Shown here piece by piece: positions 30,789-39,639 of a stretch of 64,000 bases of DNA (positions within the stretch are counted from its first letter, which is position 1; every line of letters starts with the position of its first letter). The notes below the pieces were generated by a model. The model was not told the DNA's origin. It ran no database searches and saw only the letters and a list, made by a program, of their open reading frames with translations. The DNA is from Anaerolineales bacterium (GTDB taxonomy: Bacteria > Chloroflexota > Anaerolineae > Anaerolineales > Villigracilaceae), in NCBI GenBank assembly GCA_016744335.1, contig JADGEO010000016.1:1-64000 (forward strand). Reading direction: 5' to 3'. Position numbers and translations under genes: made by a program.

Positions 30789-32759
30789 ATGTACAAACCC
30801 ATTTGGCGTGTCCTATTTGGTAGTATCGTAATTGCTAGCGTTTTAGCAATCCTTGATTTAAGTCATCTTGCTACAGACAAAGGCTTCTCCCTTTTTCAAC
30901 CCAAATGGTTGATTCTATCCATTTTTATTGCCTTTATAGGGATATTTTCAGGAGCAGTTCTTAGCCTTACCTGGACAAAATCATTTGAGAAATTAGAAAA
31001 ATTTTATAATAGCTTTTTATCTCAAGGGGAAAAAATAAAAGGGCTGTTTGTCCTGTTTTTCATTGTCACCTTATTTGCCTTACCTTACTTTGCGCTAAAT
31101 CCTTATCTTGGTGATTTATTCGGCAGTCGCCTTTGGATTAAAGTTCTCCTTTTCCTCCTACTCACCTTTTTTGGCGCGTCCTTTTTGCGTGTAGCCAGAA
31201 AGCCATCCAAAAATAATAGCAAAAAAGTTTCATGGATTGAGTGCATTCTTCTTGCCGCACTCGCACAGCTTCTCACCTATCAACTGGTCATGGTGGGACT
31301 TTATGTTACCAACTATCCCTTTGCTCTAGGGTGGACGCGTGACAGCCGTTATTATTATGCTTCGCTCTTTTTTTCAGAAACTCTTTACGGGCAAAACTTG
31401 CCACGCCCTATTTTACATCCCAGCCTTCATTTTATTTTGAGCCTGCCCTTCTTACTTGGTAAAATGCCACTTTGGGTACATCGCGCTTGGTCTGTGATTC
31501 TAACGCTCGGATTATCATGGGCAGTCTCGGTGACTTTATTTAAAAAGCACAGAAAAAACACACTTACTATTTTTTGCATAATTTGGGCATTTCTTTTTCT
31601 CGTGCAAGGCTCAGTTTATGCCCATCTCCTCGTTCCTACTTTAATAATTCTTCTTTTTGTCTCTCTAGAAAACAAAAAACGGGCTTGGGTGGCAATCATA
31701 ATCGCCTCGGCTTGGGCGGGCGTGAGCCGCATCAATTGGTTCCCCGTCCCCGCTATGCTCGCCGCGCTAATTTATTTTCTTGAGCCTCGTAGTGAGGGCT
31801 TTAGCCCTTATCTTATAAAGGCAAAGGGTTTTTTACGTTATTTCACCCTCCCCGCCGCGTGGTTTTTCACGGGCACCCTAAGCGCATTTCTTTCCCAAGC
31901 CGTCTACATTCAACTTTCCGGCAATGGCGCACGGGATGAGTTTTTTACCAGCCTCGCCTCCGACTTGCTTTGGTATCGCCTTTTGCCTAATGCCACCTAT
32001 GCGCCCGGCATTTTGTGGGGGGCTATATCCCTTTCTTTGCCATTAATTATTCTCGTTTTTTACGCGAGTAAAAAATGGGATGTTCTTCAAAAACTGGGCA
32101 TTTTTTCGATATTATTTATTCTTTTTGTGGGGGGATTGGTTGTGAGTGTGAAAATTGGTGGTGGTGCCGATTTACATAATATGGATGCTTATTTCGTTAG
32201 CATTTTACTTGTGGGAGCGACCGCCCTCTCACGTGAATTTGAACAGGATAGCCCCCGTGAAGATTTGCGTGGCGTTTGGCTTTTTTCTGCTAGTCTTATT
32301 TTGGCGTGGTTTATTTTGCGAGGGCAAGGTTCGTTTGGATACGATAAAGTGGCAACAACTGCCCAATTAAACGCGTTGCAAGCCCAAAGCACGCATGTCG
32401 CGGAGGCGGGAGACGAAGTCCTCTTTATTTCACAGCGTCATCTGCTGGCAGTTGGATTAATCGAAGACATCCCCCTCATCCCAGAATATGAAAAAGATGT
32501 GCTGATGGAGATGGTGATGTCGAAAAATGGGGCGTATATGGGGAAGTTTTATAAAGACCTGCACGACCAGCGTTTTGGGCTAATTGTGATTGACCCCCAA
32601 AAAGATTCTTTATTAGATGAAAAACGCTCTTTTGGCGCAGAAAATAATATCTGGACGTTAAAAGTGACACGCCCGCTTTGGTGTTATTATGAGCAAGAAG
32701 ATTTAATTGGGGGGATAGAGTTATATGTGCCGCGTACCGAGCCATTAGATTGCGATTAA
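30789..32759 (+). CDS. Large polytopic membrane protein, GT-C-like topology
   Basis: A 656-aa integral membrane protein with roughly twelve TM helices and a C-terminal soluble part of about 130 residues. I do not recognise a firm family. The early loop WTRDSRYYYASLFFSETLYG followed by HPSLHFILSLPFLL, and the alternation of loops and helices, are reminiscent of GT-C glycosyltransferases (ArnT/PMT-like) acting on lipid-linked sugars, but no acidic catalytic motif is certain. It stands alone between MazEF and a strong terminator. AAAAGG lies about 15 bp upstream of the ATG. Confidence 0.75.
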   Translation: MYKPIWRVLFGSIVIASVLAILDLSHLATDKGFSLFQPKWLILSIFIAFIGIFSGAVLSLTWTKSFEKLEKFYNSFLSQGEKIKGLFVLFFIVTLFALPYFALNPYLGDLFGSRLWIKVLLFLLLTFFGASFLRVARKPSKNNSKKVSWIECILLAALAQLLTYQLVMVGLYVTNYPFALGWTRDSRYYYASLFFSETLYGQNLPRPILHPSLHFILSLPFLLGKMPLWVHRAWSVILTLGLSWAVSVTLFKKHRKNTLTIFCIIWAFLFLVQGSVYAHLLVPTLIILLFVSLENKKRAWVAIIIASAWAGVSRINWFPVPAMLAALIYFLEPRSEGFSPYLIKAKGFLRYFTLPAAWFFTGTLSAFLSQAVYIQLSGNGARDEFFTSLASDLLWYRLLPNATYAPGILWGAISLSLPLIILVFYASKKWDVLQKLGIFSILFILFVGGLVVSVKIGGGADLHNMDAYFVSILLVGATALSREFEQDSPREDLRGVWLFSASLILAWFILRGQGSFGYDKVATTAQLNALQAQSTHVAEAGDEVLFISQRHLLAVGLIEDIPLIPEYEKDVLMEMVMSKNGAYMGKFYKDLHDQRFGLIVIDPQKDSLLDEKRSFGAENNIWTLKVTRPLWCYYEQEDLIGGIELYVPRTEPLDCD

Positions 32760-32761
32760 AG

Positions 32762-32799
32762 AAAAGAGCCGAGTGTTTTCAAAGCACTCGGCTCTTTTT
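32762..32799. terminator. Strong bidirectional terminator
   Basis: AAAAGAGCCGAGTG pairs perfectly with CACTCGGCTCTTTT across a 9-nt loop. It separates the membrane protein gene from the convergent PIG-L gene, whose stop codon it touches. Confidence 0.92.
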
Positions 32800-33436
32800 A
32801 GGCATTTTTTTTGAACTCTCCCACAACCCTTAAAATATCGAAACCCTCTGCAAAGTCTTTTTCAGCTAATGCCCCATGCCGCACCATTGTTGCTCGAAGC
32901 AACTCTGCGCCAAAGTAGTATTTATCGGCATAAGTGTTATATTGCGCCAAAGCCTCAATTTTTTTATTCACATTTTCGTTGCTAACCTCAACAAAGAAAT
33001 TTGGGAAAAACCCATGACTAGAGCGAACGACATCAAATCCGAGTGCGGTGATGCCACGATAGGCGCGTAACGCCTCCTGCGTGATGGTATTGTGGTCTTG
33101 ATGTATATCTTGCTCACTGTGAGTAAAAATAATATCAGGCTTGATTTCACGACGCAACTTAAGCAGATATTCGAGTATTTCCTGACGATGTGCGGGTAGG
33201 TAACGTGTTTCAAACGCTTCAACAATTACATTTTCACGCGGAACGCCTAAAGTCTTCATACTCTCATAATGTTCAGAAAGTACGTTTTGGAGTTTTGGGT
33301 TTTTCTGATTGTCTGAGAGCGTGACGCAGGTCACCTCGCAGTGGGGGAGTATATTATGTATCAGTGCGCCTGCTCCTAACTCAATATCGTCAGGATGTGC
33401 ACCAATAAAAAGGACTCTTTTTCCGTAAAATTGCAT
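32798..33436 (-). CDS. PIG-L family zinc deacetylase
   Basis: A 212-aa LmbE/PIG-L enzyme that removes acetyl groups from N-acetylglucosaminyl-type substrates. Zinc motifs are GAHPDDIELGAG near the N-terminus and HQDHNT in the middle. The ATG at 33436 (MQFYGKRVLFIG) is chosen because the longer frame to 33463 reads into a palindromic repeat. A role in surface glycolipid or thiol (bacillithiol/mycothiol-like) synthesis is possible, but substrate cannot be read from sequence. Confidence 0.87.
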   Translation of the reverse strand: MQFYGKRVLFIGAHPDDIELGAGALIHNILPHCEVTCVTLSDNQKNPKLQNVLSEHYESMKTLGVPRENVIVEAFETRYLPAHRQEILEYLLKLRREIKPDIIFTHSEQDIHQDHNTITQEALRAYRGITALGFDVVRSSHGFFPNFFVEVSNENVNKKIEALAQYNTYADKYYFGAELLRATMVRHGALAEKDFAEGFDILRVVGEFKKNA

Positions 33437-33447
33437 ATTTCTTTTTA

Positions 33448-33526
33448 AAAACACGAAGGACACTAAGGTTCACGAAGAAAAAACTTTTTTGTTTTTCTTT
33501 GTGCTTCATTGTGTCCTTTGTGTTTA
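33448..33526. repeat. Spacer palindrome of the CACGAAGG word type
   Basis: AAACACGAAGGACACTAAGG is answered by TTCATTGTGTCC and TTTGTGTTTAA around AAAAAACTTTTTTG. It lies between the methyltransferase and PIG-L genes. Confidence 0.85.
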
Positions 33527-33532
33527 AATCCT

Positions 33533-34333
33533 TTATTTCGTGCCTACAAAACCACCGACAACTTTGGTCATGACCAAATTGCCATCCTTTTCTAATCTTT
33601 TTTGGGCAGTTGCCGTAATTTTATCCATTACTTCTTCAAACTCTTCTGCGCCATTGAAAAGGTCTCCCCATAATTTGCGGTCTTCAGATAAAGAAGCACG
33701 TACATAAGCGATAAAAGGTTCAACTGTGGGGAAGGTGAGCGGATTTTCAAAGATGTTTACATCTACTTTAGCAAAAGTATCTTTCATGGCAGAGAGAATT
33801 TCACTTTCGTAGCGTGAGCTTCCCGGCATGGGCGGGATGACCATCCCTGTTGCTTCGGTGATGATTTCATAAAATAATTGCTTATTTGCGGGCAATGGTC
33901 CCGATGTAAATAAACGCCCGCCAGGTTTGAGTACGCGGTGCATTTCTGTAATGGTAGCAGGGATGTCTGTCGCGTAATAAATCGCGAAACAGCAAGATTG
34001 CAAGTCAAATTCATTATCATCAAAGGGGAATTTTTTATCAAAGTCGAGCGACATTAAGGTAAAAGGATTGCCTAATTCTTCATTTACGCTACGGGCTTTG
34101 GTGAGTAATTCATCGTTCACGTCTCCACCAACAATTTCAGCTTTACCCTTGCTGTGGTCAAAATATAATTTGCATTGTTTGCCCGCACCGCAAGCCACAT
34201 CTAAAATCTTGTCGTCTGCTTTTGGCTCAAGTAATTCGAGCATCCATTCGTCAATATCACGTGCGCCATATTCTTCGTGGATATTGATGCGTTTTAGTAG
34301 GTCGTTGGTTGTTTCTTTATAATCAATTTTCAT
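33533..34333 (-). CDS. SAM-dependent methyltransferase (class I)
   Basis: A 266-aa methyltransferase with motif I ILDVACGAGKQCKLY, an acidic GGDVNDELL strand end, DDNEFDLQSCCFAIYYATD and LKPGGRLFTSGP. The ATG at 34333 has AGAGGAAAAC immediately upstream; the frame extends to 34375 without a ribosome site. The target is unknown. The N-terminus (LLKRINIHEEYGARDIDEWM) precedes the fold and may bind substrate. It is divergent from hisS. Confidence 0.85.
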   Translation of the reverse strand: MKIDYKETTNDLLKRINIHEEYGARDIDEWMLELLEPKADDKILDVACGAGKQCKLYFDHSKGKAEIVGGDVNDELLTKARSVNEELGNPFTLMSLDFDKKFPFDDNEFDLQSCCFAIYYATDIPATITEMHRVLKPGGRLFTSGPLPANKQLFYEIITEATGMVIPPMPGSSRYESEILSAMKDTFAKVDVNIFENPLTFPTVEPFIAYVRASLSEDRKLWGDLFNGAEEFEEVMDKITATAQKRLEKDGNLVMTKVVGGFVGTK

Positions 34334-34426
34334 GTTTTCCTCTATAAAAGTAGTGAATTTACCCGAATATACCACAATTTATGCTAAAATGCTGTGGCGA
34401 TAAAAGAAAATTATTGGAGTAATTTC

Positions 34427-35710
34427 ATGGCAAAAAATATCATCATTTCCGCCGTAAAAGGCACACGAGAATTCTATCCTGAAGCAATGGCACTGCGTAA
34501 CTATTTGCACCAAAAAGTGCGTCAAGCCTCAGAAGCTTTTGGCTATCAAGAGTGGGACGCCCCCTATATTGAAAGCCTCGAACTCTATGCCGCAAAATCT
34601 GGCGAAGAATTGGTTAAAAAACAATCCTTCACCTTTGAAGACCGCGGCGGTTCACAAGTTACCCTGCGCCCCGAACTCACCCCCAGCCTCGCTCGCATGG
34701 TCGCAAAAAAACAACGTCAACTCGCCTACCCCGTACGATGGTGGTCTTTTGGACCCTTTTGGCGATATGAACGTCCACAAAAGGGACGCTCTCGTGAGTT
34801 TTTTCAGTGGAATATAGATATGTTGGGACCCGATTCCCCCGAAGCGGATGCGGAGCTGATAGCGGTTGCCGCCAAATTTATGCGCGGGGTCGGACTTGCC
34901 CCAAACTTGGCGCGCATCTACGTCAACAATCGCCGGTTAATGGACGCTAAATTTGACGAGCTTTTTATCTCCGAAGATATGCGTCTAGCAGTCTCGAATC
35001 TCGTAGATCGCCGAAGCAAAATGAAAGCCGAAGCCTGGGCTAAATATGCCCTAGAAATGGGATTAAGCCAAACTCAACTCGATGGATTAATTGTAATTTT
35101 AGAAAACAAAGAACTTTGGAAAGAATCAGAAGATTTGGTACGCCTTTTTACAGCCCTAGAAGCCCTGGGCGTGAGCGACTATGTAGAATTTGACCCGAAT
35201 ATCGTGCGTGGTCTTCTATATTACACAGGCACTGTTTTCGAAGCCTTTGACCTCAGCGGTGGTGTTCGTCGTGCCATCTTAGGCGGTGGACGCTATAACA
35301 ACCTCCTCGCAGATGTGGGCGGTGACCCCCTCTCTGCGGTCGGTTTCGCGATGGGCGATGTGGTTGTTGGCATTGTGCTAGATGAAAATGATTTGCTCCC
35401 TAACTTTAGTGACTCGCCTGCACCTGTGATGATGACGCTTTTTGATGATAATTTGCAAATAGAATCGCTGAAATTAGCGGCAGAAGTTCGTGAAGCAGGT
35501 ATTAACGTCACCATGTATCCGAAAGTAAAAAATTTGGGCAAACAGTTCAAGTTTGCTGATAAGATTGGGGCAAAGATTGCTTTGGTTTTGGGACCGGATG
35601 AGGTGGAAAATGCTCAGGTCGCAATTAAAAGTTTGACCAGCGGCACGCAAGTTTTGGTTACGCGCGCCCAAGTCCCAGAAGAAATCCAAAAAATGCTTGC
35701 GAGTGATTGA
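34427..35710 (+). CDS. hisS: Histidyl-tRNA synthetase
   Basis: A 427-aa class II synthetase charging tRNA-His. Motif 1 region ends DAPYIESLELY, motif 2 is WRYERPQKGRSREFFQWNID, the HisA-type motif is VRGLLYYTGTVFEAF and motif 3 region has GGGRYNNLL. The HisA motif has Leu where many HisRS have Asp (RGLDYY), so it belongs to a divergent branch. The C-terminal anticodon domain is present (MYPKVKNLGKQFKFADKIGA). The ATG at 34427 follows TTGGAG. The tRNA-His gene lies 31 bp downstream in the same direction, a suggestive pairing. Confidence 0.9.
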   Translation: MAKNIIISAVKGTREFYPEAMALRNYLHQKVRQASEAFGYQEWDAPYIESLELYAAKSGEELVKKQSFTFEDRGGSQVTLRPELTPSLARMVAKKQRQLAYPVRWWSFGPFWRYERPQKGRSREFFQWNIDMLGPDSPEADAELIAVAAKFMRGVGLAPNLARIYVNNRRLMDAKFDELFISEDMRLAVSNLVDRRSKMKAEAWAKYALEMGLSQTQLDGLIVILENKELWKESEDLVRLFTALEALGVSDYVEFDPNIVRGLLYYTGTVFEAFDLSGGVRRAILGGGRYNNLLADVGGDPLSAVGFAMGDVVVGIVLDENDLLPNFSDSPAPVMMTLFDDNLQIESLKLAAEVREAGINVTMYPKVKNLGKQFKFADKIGAKIALVLGPDEVENAQVAIKSLTSGTQVLVTRAQVPEEIQKMLASD

Positions 35711-35741
35711 GGGTGGTGATATAATCTGCGGGCTATAAAAT

Positions 35742-35815
35742 GGTGGCTGTAGCTCAGCTGGCAGAGCACCTGTCTGTGGAACAGGATGTCGCGGGTTCGA
35801 GCCCCGTCAGCCACC
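35742..35815 (+). tRNA. tRNA-His (anticodon GTG)
   Basis: A cloverleaf folds from G-1 at 35742: acceptor GTGGCTG/CAGCCAC, D-arm AGCTCAGCTGGCAGAGC, anticodon arm CCTGT-CTGTGGA-ACAGG with GTG, and T-arm CGGGTTCGAGCCCCG. The extra 5' G opposite C73 is the tRNA-His identity element. The genome sequence after C73 is CAT, so CCA is not encoded. Confidence 0.95.
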
Positions 35816-35817
35816 CA

Positions 35818-35847
35818 TAAAAAACCTCCTCATTTGAGGGGGTTTTT
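35818..35847. terminator. Terminator after tRNA-His
   Basis: AAAAACCTCCTCA-TT-TGAGGGGGTTTTT hairpin directly after the tRNA, likely also serving the convergent histidine kinase gene. Confidence 0.85.
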
Positions 35848-35871
35848 GTGTCTAAGCGAATTTTTTTGTTT

Positions 35872-38562
35872 TCAGTTTTTTAAAGATGGGGCTGTTTCAA
35901 GGGCTTTGACCAGTTCATCTATCTTTACTGGTTTGCCAACGTAATTATTCATACCTAAAGAAAGATATTTTTCTCGATCTCCCTCTAGGGCATGAGCGGT
36001 CATGGCAATGATATAGGGCTGTTTTTCTTTTGGTATATCTGTTCTGATTTTGTGCGTAGCTTCATCGCCATCCATTTCGGGCATTTGGATGTCCATTAAG
36101 ATGACATCATAGTCTTGACGTTCTAGGGATTCTAATGCCTCTATGCCGTTGTTTGCGATATCTATGTTATAGCCTAAGCGTTTGAGAATATGTATGGCAA
36201 CCTTTTGATTGATAGGGTTATCTTCAGCAAGTAAAATGCGAAGTGGATGTCGTTCGCCTAGGCTACGTTCAAGTCCAGCTGTTTTTTTGTTTTCTGTTAC
36301 TTTTATAGGGGTAGGTTCTATTGCGCTAAGAAGTATATTGAAGAGATTCGAAGTTTTTATTGGTTTATTAAGAAATGCGACGATATTTTTGTCGGCGGTT
36401 CTTGGTTTATTTCTTCCCATTGAAGATAAAATGATGAAGGGGAAAGTATTATCCTGGTATATGCTTTCTATTTCCTTTACGAGCATAAAGCCGTCCATTT
36501 GAGGCATTTGCATATCTAAAATAGCAATATCAAAGGTTTGATTTTTTCTAATAAGACTTAGGGCTTCTTTTCCTGAAGAGACTGCCTGAGATTTCATACC
36601 CCATGATTGAGTTTGTTTGACTAAAATCAGTCGGTTTGTAGCGTTATCATCAACGATGAGGACGCGTTTTCCTTCTAGTTGAGGTTGGGCGCCTAGAGCT
36701 ATTAAGGGTTTTGCATCCGTTTTTCTAGTGGCTTGAATGGTAAATAAAAAAGTAGAGCCTTTGCCCTCTTCACTTTTGACCCACATTCTTCCGCCCATAC
36801 TTTTTGCCAATTTGTTGCTGATTGCTAATCCTAGCCCTGTGCCGCCATATTTACGGGTTGTAGATGTATCAACTTGGCTGAAGCTTTTGAAGAGACGATT
36901 TAGTCTATTCGCAGGGATACCTATGCCTGTGTCTCGAACGCTAAACTCTATTTCGTGGAGGTTGTCTTTAAGTGATTTTGATTTGACGTGGACGATTACT
37001 TCACCTGTTTCGGTAAATTTTATGGCATTGCCCAACAAATTGACCAAAATTTGACGGACATAGGTGACATCTCCGAGTATAGCTGAAGGGGTGTCTGTTT
37101 CTATGATGTATGCTAACTCTAGCATTTTTTCAGCGGCTTTTCCAGCGAGGAGATCTAATGCTGTTTCAACACATTCTCGAATATAGAAGGGCTGTTTTTC
37201 TAATTCTACTTTGCCAGCTTCAAGTTTTGAGAAGTCGAGGATATTATTAATTACTGCTAATAGGGTTTCGCTACCTCCTCGAGCTGTTTCAACGAAATCT
37301 TGTTGTTCCGCATTTAGTGGGGTGTCTAAGAGTAATCCGGTCATACCGTATATAGCGTTTAATGGTGTTCTAATTTCGTGACTCATATTTGCTAGAAAAT
37401 CAGCTTTTGCTTGTGTCGCGGATTCGGCAGCATTTTTAGCTTCTTCTAATGCGAACATTGCTTCAACCCGTTCACTAATATCTTCTTTGACGGCAATATA
37501 ATGGGTTGTTTTTCCATTGGGATTAATCATGGGAGAGATTGATGCTGATTCCCAGAAGTAGTGGCCATCCTTGCTCTTGTTGTGGAATTCACCTCGCCAA
37601 GTTTTACCTTTGGCAAGAGTTTCCCAAAGATTTTTATAAAACTCAGTGCCATGCTCCCCAGATTGTAATATACGAGGGTTATGTCCTATTGCTTCTTCTG
37701 CTGTATAGCCTGTGATCTTTGTAAAGGCAGGGTTTGTATATTCTATTGAGCCGTTTAAATCGGTAATGACTATTGCGGCAGGGCTTTGGGATGTTGCAAG
37801 TGATAGCTTAAGTAGCTTTTCTTCTATTTTCTTTTGTTCGCTAATATCACGTACTACAACCAGTAAACGTTTTTTTTCGCCGATTTCTTGAAGGCGTCCA
37901 GTGATAGATACAGGGAAATGCTCTCCATTAGATCGTATATTGATGGTCTCGAAGGCTTTATCTGAAATATCTTCTTCGCTTTGTTCGGCAGGAATTAAGG
38001 CACGATTTTTAGGGGGTACCATATCTCTGACTGTTTTAGTGATGAATTCTTCACGTGTCCAGCCGAACATTTCGCAGGCGCGTTGGTTTATATCTAGTAT
38101 TTTTCCTGAGAGTGTTTCAACAAAAACAGCATCATTAATGCCATTAAAAATATGTCTATAGTGTAATTCGGTTTGGGCAAGTTTTTTCTCGGCTTCTTTT
38201 CGGTCTTTTAATTCTTTTTCTCGTTGATTGTGTAAATTACTTGTCCAACCGATAAATCCTGCGGCAATAAATGTGAAGATAATACCCACGCTAATTCCAG
38301 GGGTTTTGATATTCCAATATGTTCCTGTTCTTATAAAAGTGAGAAAGAGATTTAGTGGGATAGCTACCAAGGCAAGAAGGAATCCCGTTTTTTGTCCATA
38401 GAACCAAGCCCCGACAATTACAGGCAATATGGCAAAGGCAATTACAATGAGACCGATAGAATCATAGGCTAGAAAAAAAAGAATTATATAAACTAAAAAA
38501 GATGCAAGAAGCATAAGTTTATTATAGAGGTCGAGAGGAAGTTTTTTTTCTTTACTTGACAT
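35872..38562 (-). CDS. Hybrid sensor histidine kinase with two PAS and two receiver domains
   Basis: An 896-aa membrane sensor. Residues ~12-107 contain four or so TM helices without a large external domain; then two PAS domains (~128-245 and ~250-370, the second with its PAC tail HYIAVKEDISER), HisKA with the phosphorylated H395 (FLANMSHEIRTPLNA), an ATPase domain (GTGLGLAISNKLAKSMGG) and two receivers with phosphorylatable Asp in AILDMQMPQMDG and ILMDIQMPEMDG. No HPt domain is present, so a separate phosphotransfer protein is needed. The signal is probably intramembrane or redox/ligand through PAS. AGGAG before the ATG. No response regulator is adjacent. Confidence 0.92.
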   Translation of the reverse strand: MSSKEKKLPLDLYNKLMLLASFLVYIILFFLAYDSIGLIVIAFAILPVIVGAWFYGQKTGFLLALVAIPLNLFLTFIRTGTYWNIKTPGISVGIIFTFIAAGFIGWTSNLHNQREKELKDRKEAEKKLAQTELHYRHIFNGINDAVFVETLSGKILDINQRACEMFGWTREEFITKTVRDMVPPKNRALIPAEQSEEDISDKAFETINIRSNGEHFPVSITGRLQEIGEKKRLLVVVRDISEQKKIEEKLLKLSLATSQSPAAIVITDLNGSIEYTNPAFTKITGYTAEEAIGHNPRILQSGEHGTEFYKNLWETLAKGKTWRGEFHNKSKDGHYFWESASISPMINPNGKTTHYIAVKEDISERVEAMFALEEAKNAAESATQAKADFLANMSHEIRTPLNAIYGMTGLLLDTPLNAEQQDFVETARGGSETLLAVINNILDFSKLEAGKVELEKQPFYIRECVETALDLLAGKAAEKMLELAYIIETDTPSAILGDVTYVRQILVNLLGNAIKFTETGEVIVHVKSKSLKDNLHEIEFSVRDTGIGIPANRLNRLFKSFSQVDTSTTRKYGGTGLGLAISNKLAKSMGGRMWVKSEEGKGSTFLFTIQATRKTDAKPLIALGAQPQLEGKRVLIVDDNATNRLILVKQTQSWGMKSQAVSSGKEALSLIRKNQTFDIAILDMQMPQMDGFMLVKEIESIYQDNTFPFIILSSMGRNKPRTADKNIVAFLNKPIKTSNLFNILLSAIEPTPIKVTENKKTAGLERSLGERHPLRILLAEDNPINQKVAIHILKRLGYNIDIANNGIEALESLERQDYDVILMDIQMPEMDGDEATHKIRTDIPKEKQPYIIAMTAHALEGDREKYLSLGMNNYVGKPVKIDELVKALETAPSLKN

Positions 38563-38757
38563 GCCCTACTCCTTTATATAAGGGGATTCGGAGATTAGTG
38601 TAGTGATTTGCAAGAGATAAAATACATTTGTTTTAGCATTATACACAGTTTAGCATATTCATAATTTGAAAAACTCCCAATTACATGACAAAAAGATAGC
38701 GTGGCTAGGGGGTGGAGCTGTTCAGTTCTACGTACAGATACTCAGTTTTCTCCTTTT

Positions 38758-39639
38758 CTATCGGTCTAATAATTTCATCAAAATATCGGGGCGGTCGCTC
38801 ATAATACCGTCTATGCCCATATCAATAAACTTTTGGATTTCTTCATGTGTATTTGGAGTCCAGATATGGACTTGCACATTGCGATTACGCGCACCGCTGA
38901 TAAATTCTGGGCGCACAACCAGAATCCCTGAGTTGCTTTCGGGGACTTGAAAAGCGACATCAGTGGGTGAATATAATTTCCCCATAAAAATATAATTCAA
39001 GATGACGAACTTGGTGATTTCATTTTTAGCCGCAGATGTGGCAATTTCGGGACAAATTTTACGAAACTCTATTATGCGCTCATCACTAAAGGACGCAATA
39101 AGAGTCTTGTTTTCCATCTTATATTCGCGAATTTTTTCACATAAAGGTTGGGCAATAGAGTTTTTAGTCTTTTTGATTTCTATATTGACAGGGTAGCCAG
39201 GGAAACTTTTAAAAACTTCATCTAGTGTGGGGATTGTAATCCCTTGCCCGCGATAGGGATAAGTTTCTCCCTCATCTTCTGTCCACCAATAGCCCGCATC
39301 CAGTTCTTTGATTTCAGCGAGCGTCATCTCTTCGACAAGCCCTGTCCCGTTTGTGGTACGGTCAACATCTTCATCGTGAATGATGACGAGAACGCCATCT
39401 TTGGTAATATGAGCATCCATTTCGAGAATATCTACATCCATTTTTACAGCGCGCTCAAAGGCAAAAATTGTATTCCCAGGCGAAAGCAAATTTCCGCCCT
39501 GATGTGCGAAAGCAATCGGGTATTCATCGAAATTATTAAAAAAAGGATGTGTGGGGGCAGGGCGTGCGCCAAGCTGAAGCCCTACGAGTAGGGCAATAAA
39601 AAGTAGGAATAAGATGCCAAAAAAATTCTTTTTATTCAT
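38758..39639 (-). CDS. Glycerophosphodiester phosphodiesterase family protein
   Basis: A 293-aa GDPD-type TIM barrel that hydrolyses glycerophosphodiesters. After an N-terminal hydrophobic anchor (FFGILFLLFIALLVGLQLG) come AFAHQGGNLLSPGNTIFAFE (Gln where most members have HRG), LEMDAHITKDGVLVIIHD, the catalytic DEDVDRTTNGTG and VNIEIKKTK. The start at 39639 overlaps the GMC gene stop by 8 bp. Probably acts outside the cell or at the membrane on lipid-derived diesters. The HRG-to-HQG change may be neutral. Confidence 0.88.
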   Translation of the reverse strand: MNKKNFFGILFLLFIALLVGLQLGARPAPTHPFFNNFDEYPIAFAHQGGNLLSPGNTIFAFERAVKMDVDILEMDAHITKDGVLVIIHDEDVDRTTNGTGLVEEMTLAEIKELDAGYWWTEDEGETYPYRGQGITIPTLDEVFKSFPGYPVNIEIKKTKNSIAQPLCEKIREYKMENKTLIASFSDERIIEFRKICPEIATSAAKNEITKFVILNYIFMGKLYSPTDVAFQVPESNSGILVVRPEFISGARNRNVQVHIWTPNTHEEIQKFIDMGIDGIMSDRPDILMKLLDR

